Shown here: piece after piece, positions 61,859 through 64,000 of the stretch
How the letters are laid out: the number at the start of each line of letters is the position of its first letter
Numbering within the stretch: the first letter of the stretch is position 1
Assembly (NCBI GenBank): GCA_964479465.1
Contig: CAYZMG010000009.1
Span: 21,730 to 85,729 of the forward strand
Reading direction: 5' to 3'
Source: CADCTB01 sp964479465
Lineage (GTDB): Bacteria; Actinomycetota; Acidimicrobiia; Acidimicrobiales; AC-14
DNA length: 64,000 nucleotides
Translations under genes and position numbers: made by a program
Notes under the pieces: generated by a model
The model's input: only the letters and a program-made list of their open reading frames with translations
Database searches by the model: none
What the model was told of the DNA's origin: nothing

Positions 61859-62111
61859 TCCGCGCTCCTCGTGCCTCGACTAGCCGGGTTCATGACGGTA
61901 TGGCTCCGAATGAGCATCGTGGGCGCACCTCACCAGCGCCGGCTGTGAACAGGCTGGGAGTTCAATGGAAATGGTCTCCGACTTTCCCCGGCACGAGCGC
62001 ACCGACGACGACGCCGGGGTGACCGTCGATGACCTGGCCGGATTCGATCAGACCTTCGCCTCGACGACCCGGAGGTCAGAGCGCCCAGAGACATCCCACG
62101 GCCCGTAGTTG

Positions 62112-62875
62112 TCAAGCAGCCTGCTCGACACGGTGCGCCCAGGCGGTCTCCTCGTCGTAGATGACGCCGTGCCGGAGGCAGACCACATCGGGGGCGGCCA
62201 GCTGCGCGGCGCGCAGGGCGGTCTGGATCTCCTCAGTCCGCGCCTCGACCCGGCGCTGGCGTCCACCCCGGCGCAGGGCGGCGGCGATCTTCGAGCGGGA
62301 CAGCGCCCGACCGAGGGTGGGCGTGGCCGCCACGGCCAGCACGGCCAGGGCGTCGGTGCCGTCGAGGTCATCGAAGCAGTTCAGAACCCTGGATAGAACT
62401 CCCGGAGGGTGGAGCGGAGCTGGTTCGTCTGGCGCTGGCGAGTCCAGATCATCGACTGATGGGCCCGGGCCAGCACCTTGACCGCCTCGGCCGGGTCGCT
62501 GTCGCCGGCGACGGGCCGGTGGTTGTGGGCGTCGGTGCGGGCCAGCTCGGCCAACACCCGGGCGTCGCCGGGGTCGGACTTGGCCCCCGAGGTCGAGTGG
62601 CGCTCCCGGTAGCGGGACGTCGACATTGGGTTCACGGCTAGCACCGTGTAGCCGGCGGCCACCAGAGCGCCGACGAACCGACCCCGGTCGGTCTCCGTGG
62701 CGATCACCACCTCGGCCGGCTCCTCGACCAAGGGCGCCACCAGCTCGTGGAGGCGGGCGACGCCCGCCACGCCCTCCGGCAGCCGGGCCTTGGCCAGGCG
62801 GTGCCATTCCTCGTCCTCCACGTGCACGTCGTGATGGGCGTCGGCCCAGTCGTGCCCTACGAACACCTTGCCCAC
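62112..62875 (-). pseudogene. IS110-family transposase, frameshifted and 3'-truncated
   Basis: The first 164 residues (MGKVFVGHDWADAHHDVHVE...) contain the RuvC-like DEDD residues: Asp in GHDWAD, Glu in ATETDRG and Asp in KSDPGDARVLAEL. A TGA after REFYPGF interrupts the frame. The continuation (LNCFDDLDGTDALAVLAVAA, then LGRALSRSKIAAALRRGGRQ) is in the next frame. The C-terminal Tnp_IS110 catalytic half with the conserved Ser is absent: homology-like sequence stops near 62150. It is an inactive fragment from an insertion sequence. IS110 elements lack terminal inverted repeats, so ends cannot be placed. Confidence 0.85.
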
Positions 62876-63665
62876 CTCAACCTCCTGGTCGTCGTCGGAT
62901 GTCAGAGCCCGAGGCGACCAGCAGCTCGCTCATGGTTCAGTGCTCGAAGCACGTCATCCCACCAGTTGTCGACGGTCGACCTCACCGACTGGCAAGCGCA
63001 CGACCTAGGCGTAAGGGCTCAAGGCCCGGCTCCGATCCTCGAGGGGGTGGACCCCATTAGCTCGTCGCCGGCCCAGACAGGCACGCACCCACGCACAAAC
63101 CGCTGGTCGGTCTCGACCACCTTCCTGGGGCTTGCAGGGCCATGCGGCTCGCCGTCCGCTTGGGGCTCCGGCGGTGGATCCGACGTTGGGTTCCGCCAGC
63201 TCAGCAGATGATCACCTGGCAGGGACGACGACGGTTTGATCACTTTGCGGTGCCCAAGTGCGCCGCTCGCTACATTGACGAAGCTCTGATCTGGACTATT
63301 TTGTGTGTGGGCGATGAGGGTCTTGATCCCCCGACCTCTGCCGTGTGAAAGCAACGCCCATGCTTGGAAGCCGGTTTTCGATAGGGCGCTTAAGGGTCAT
63401 GAACGGCGCATCGTTGCAGGTCAGAGGCTGGGAGGCCGATGTCCGTCGGTCGGCCTTTCTGCCGGTGGTGGCCGGTCGTTTCGCGCCATTTCCGCGCCAT
63501 ACTTCACGGCAGAGGTCATCGTGCGGGTGACTGCAGAATGGACGCGGGCGCGCGGGTGCGGGGCGAACCTGCTGCGTTGCGGTGCGACTGACCGCGGCGG
63601 CCGGGCTTCGCCCCGAGGAGACCGACCGTCGCCCTGGGAGACCCAGCCCAGGGGTAGCCTGGGGC
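62876..63665. other. 790-base stretch without a convincing gene
   Basis: No credible coding sequence was found between the IS110 remnant and the last gene. Short open frames here have no domain and codon usage unlike neighbours. The stretch is less GC-rich than its surroundings around 63200-63320 and contains the D-armless tRNA-Val-like sequence. It is best read as a degraded junction of an inserted segment. Confidence 0.6.
63308..63360 (-). tRNA. D-armless tRNA-Val(CAC)-like remnant, possible attachment site
   Basis: On the minus strand, TGGGCG (5') and CGCCCA (3') pair perfectly as an acceptor stem. Between them lie an anticodon loop TTCACAC (anticodon CAC) flanked by a 5-bp stem with three Watson-Crick and two G-T pairs, AGGTC as variable loop and a T arm GGGGG-ATCAAGA-CCCTC. 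The 53 bases are ~20 short: the D arm is missing. The T loop ATCAAGA departs from the TTCRANY consensus. It is most likely a tRNA 3' half left at the end of an integrated element, not a working tRNA. Confidence 0.4.
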
Positions 63666-64000
63666 ATGGCCGACGAGGACCTGTGCGGCGACATCGCCAT
63701 CCCGGACACGACCGCGCTCATGCGAGCCGCCCGGGATCGCGCCAGCGAGCTCTGCGCCCTGCCGGCTGACTGGGACGGGCCGGGCGGATCGCCGGTCAGC
63801 CCGGTGAGCGCCGCCAACGCCGTGCGTCTCGTGGCCGGCGTCACCTGTGCCGAGTGCCTGCCGGCATCGCTCTCCCCCACCTCCGGCGGGAACATCCTCG
63901 TCGACTGGACCTGGGGCGACGAGCACGTGGAGGTCGAGGTCTTCGCTGACGGCAACCTCGACGTGCTGGTCCGGGTTGCGGGCCTCGACTGGGAGGGTCA
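63666..64000 (+). CDS. Conserved hypothetical protein, 3' partial
   Basis: At least 111 residues, cut by the window end. It begins MADEDLCGDIAIPDTTALMR and continues LPADWDGPGGSPVSPVSAAN and SLSPTSGGNILVDWTWGDEH. The WDGxG...SPTxGGxIxVxW pattern recalls small proteins of unknown function seen near mobile elements and toxin-antitoxin loci in many bacteria. No catalytic motif is visible. Its location beside an IS110 remnant and a tRNA-like remnant supports a mobile origin. Confidence 0.5.
   Translation, partial: MADEDLCGDIAIPDTTALMRAARDRASELCALPADWDGPGGSPVSPVSAANAVRLVAGVTCAECLPASLSPTSGGNILVDWTWGDEHVEVEVFADGNLDVLVRVAGLDWEG

Noticed and set aside
61965..62108. 47-residue frame (MEMVSDFPRHERTDDDAGVT...) after the ABC permease
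   Set aside because: Short, acidic and unrecognised, with no Shine-Dalgarno. It may be real but cannot be supported.
63019..63955. Overlapping open frames on both strands around the tRNA-like sequence
   Set aside because: No domain and odd composition. The plus-strand peptide ending DPPTSAV is the known artefact of reading a tRNA-Val antisense.

Overview
This is a chromosomal window from a very GC-rich bacterium with actinobacterial gene content: a furA-katG pair, ECF sigma/anti-sigma pairs, a PknB-type kinase, a group II truncated haemoglobin, frequent GTG starts and many 4-base ATGA/GTGA stop-start overlaps. The mix would fit the class Acidimicrobiia, but that placement is an inference from gene content and not from a marker gene. 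No rRNA, CRISPR array or intact mobile element is visible. The only RNA-like feature is a D-armless tRNA-Val(CAC) remnant near the right end.

Layout. 0-6 kb: signalling genes (5'-truncated hybrid histidine kinase, CBS protein, stress-type protein, GAF-GAF-SpoIIE phosphatase). 6-9.7 kb: the two subunits of 2-oxoacid:ferredoxin oxidoreductase (korA, korB) and a PrmC-related methyltransferase. 9.8-16.8 kb: membrane histidine kinase, large membrane protein, CorA and small unknown genes. 16.7-21.8 kb: DUF1275 and DUF983 membrane proteins facing a four-gene SsuA/NMT1-type ABC importer that ends in a VOC protein. 21.8-26.3 kb: secreted protein with a Thr/Pro linker and a lectin-like domain, a small acidic protein, then furA-katG closed by a perfect hairpin. 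26.4-36.1 kb: sigma/anti-sigma/ABC exporter operon, a sensor-MinD-patatin cassette, truncated haemoglobin, and a second sigma/anti-sigma pair. 36.1-45.2 kb: MBL-fold and SRPBCC genes opposite a TetR regulator, a two-component system next to an ABC/FtsX exporter, and an FAD monooxygenase. 45.2-47.3 kb: a decayed patch with an ECF sigma factor lacking region 2 and the remains of an alpha/beta hydrolase, around a MerE-like gene with a CsoR-type palindrome. 47.4-59.8 kb: TIR-transmembrane protein, acidic lipoprotein, Ser/Thr kinase, two giant unrecognised proteins (1531 and 1264 aa) in one minus-strand unit, and a TPR protein resembling the back half of an NB-ARC regulator. 59.8-61.9 kb: MacB-type ABC pair. 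62.1-64 kb: frameshifted IS110 transposase, the tRNA remnant and a gene running off the end, which looks like the edge of a horizontally acquired segment.

How genes work together. Recurrent logic is membrane sensing coupled to an effector: sigma/anti-sigma driving an exporter, a two-component system beside an exporter, a sensor-ATPase-lipase cassette, and Fur controlling catalase-peroxidase. The least explained part is 47-60 kb, where signalling-type genes (TIR, kinase, TPR) surround the two giant proteins.
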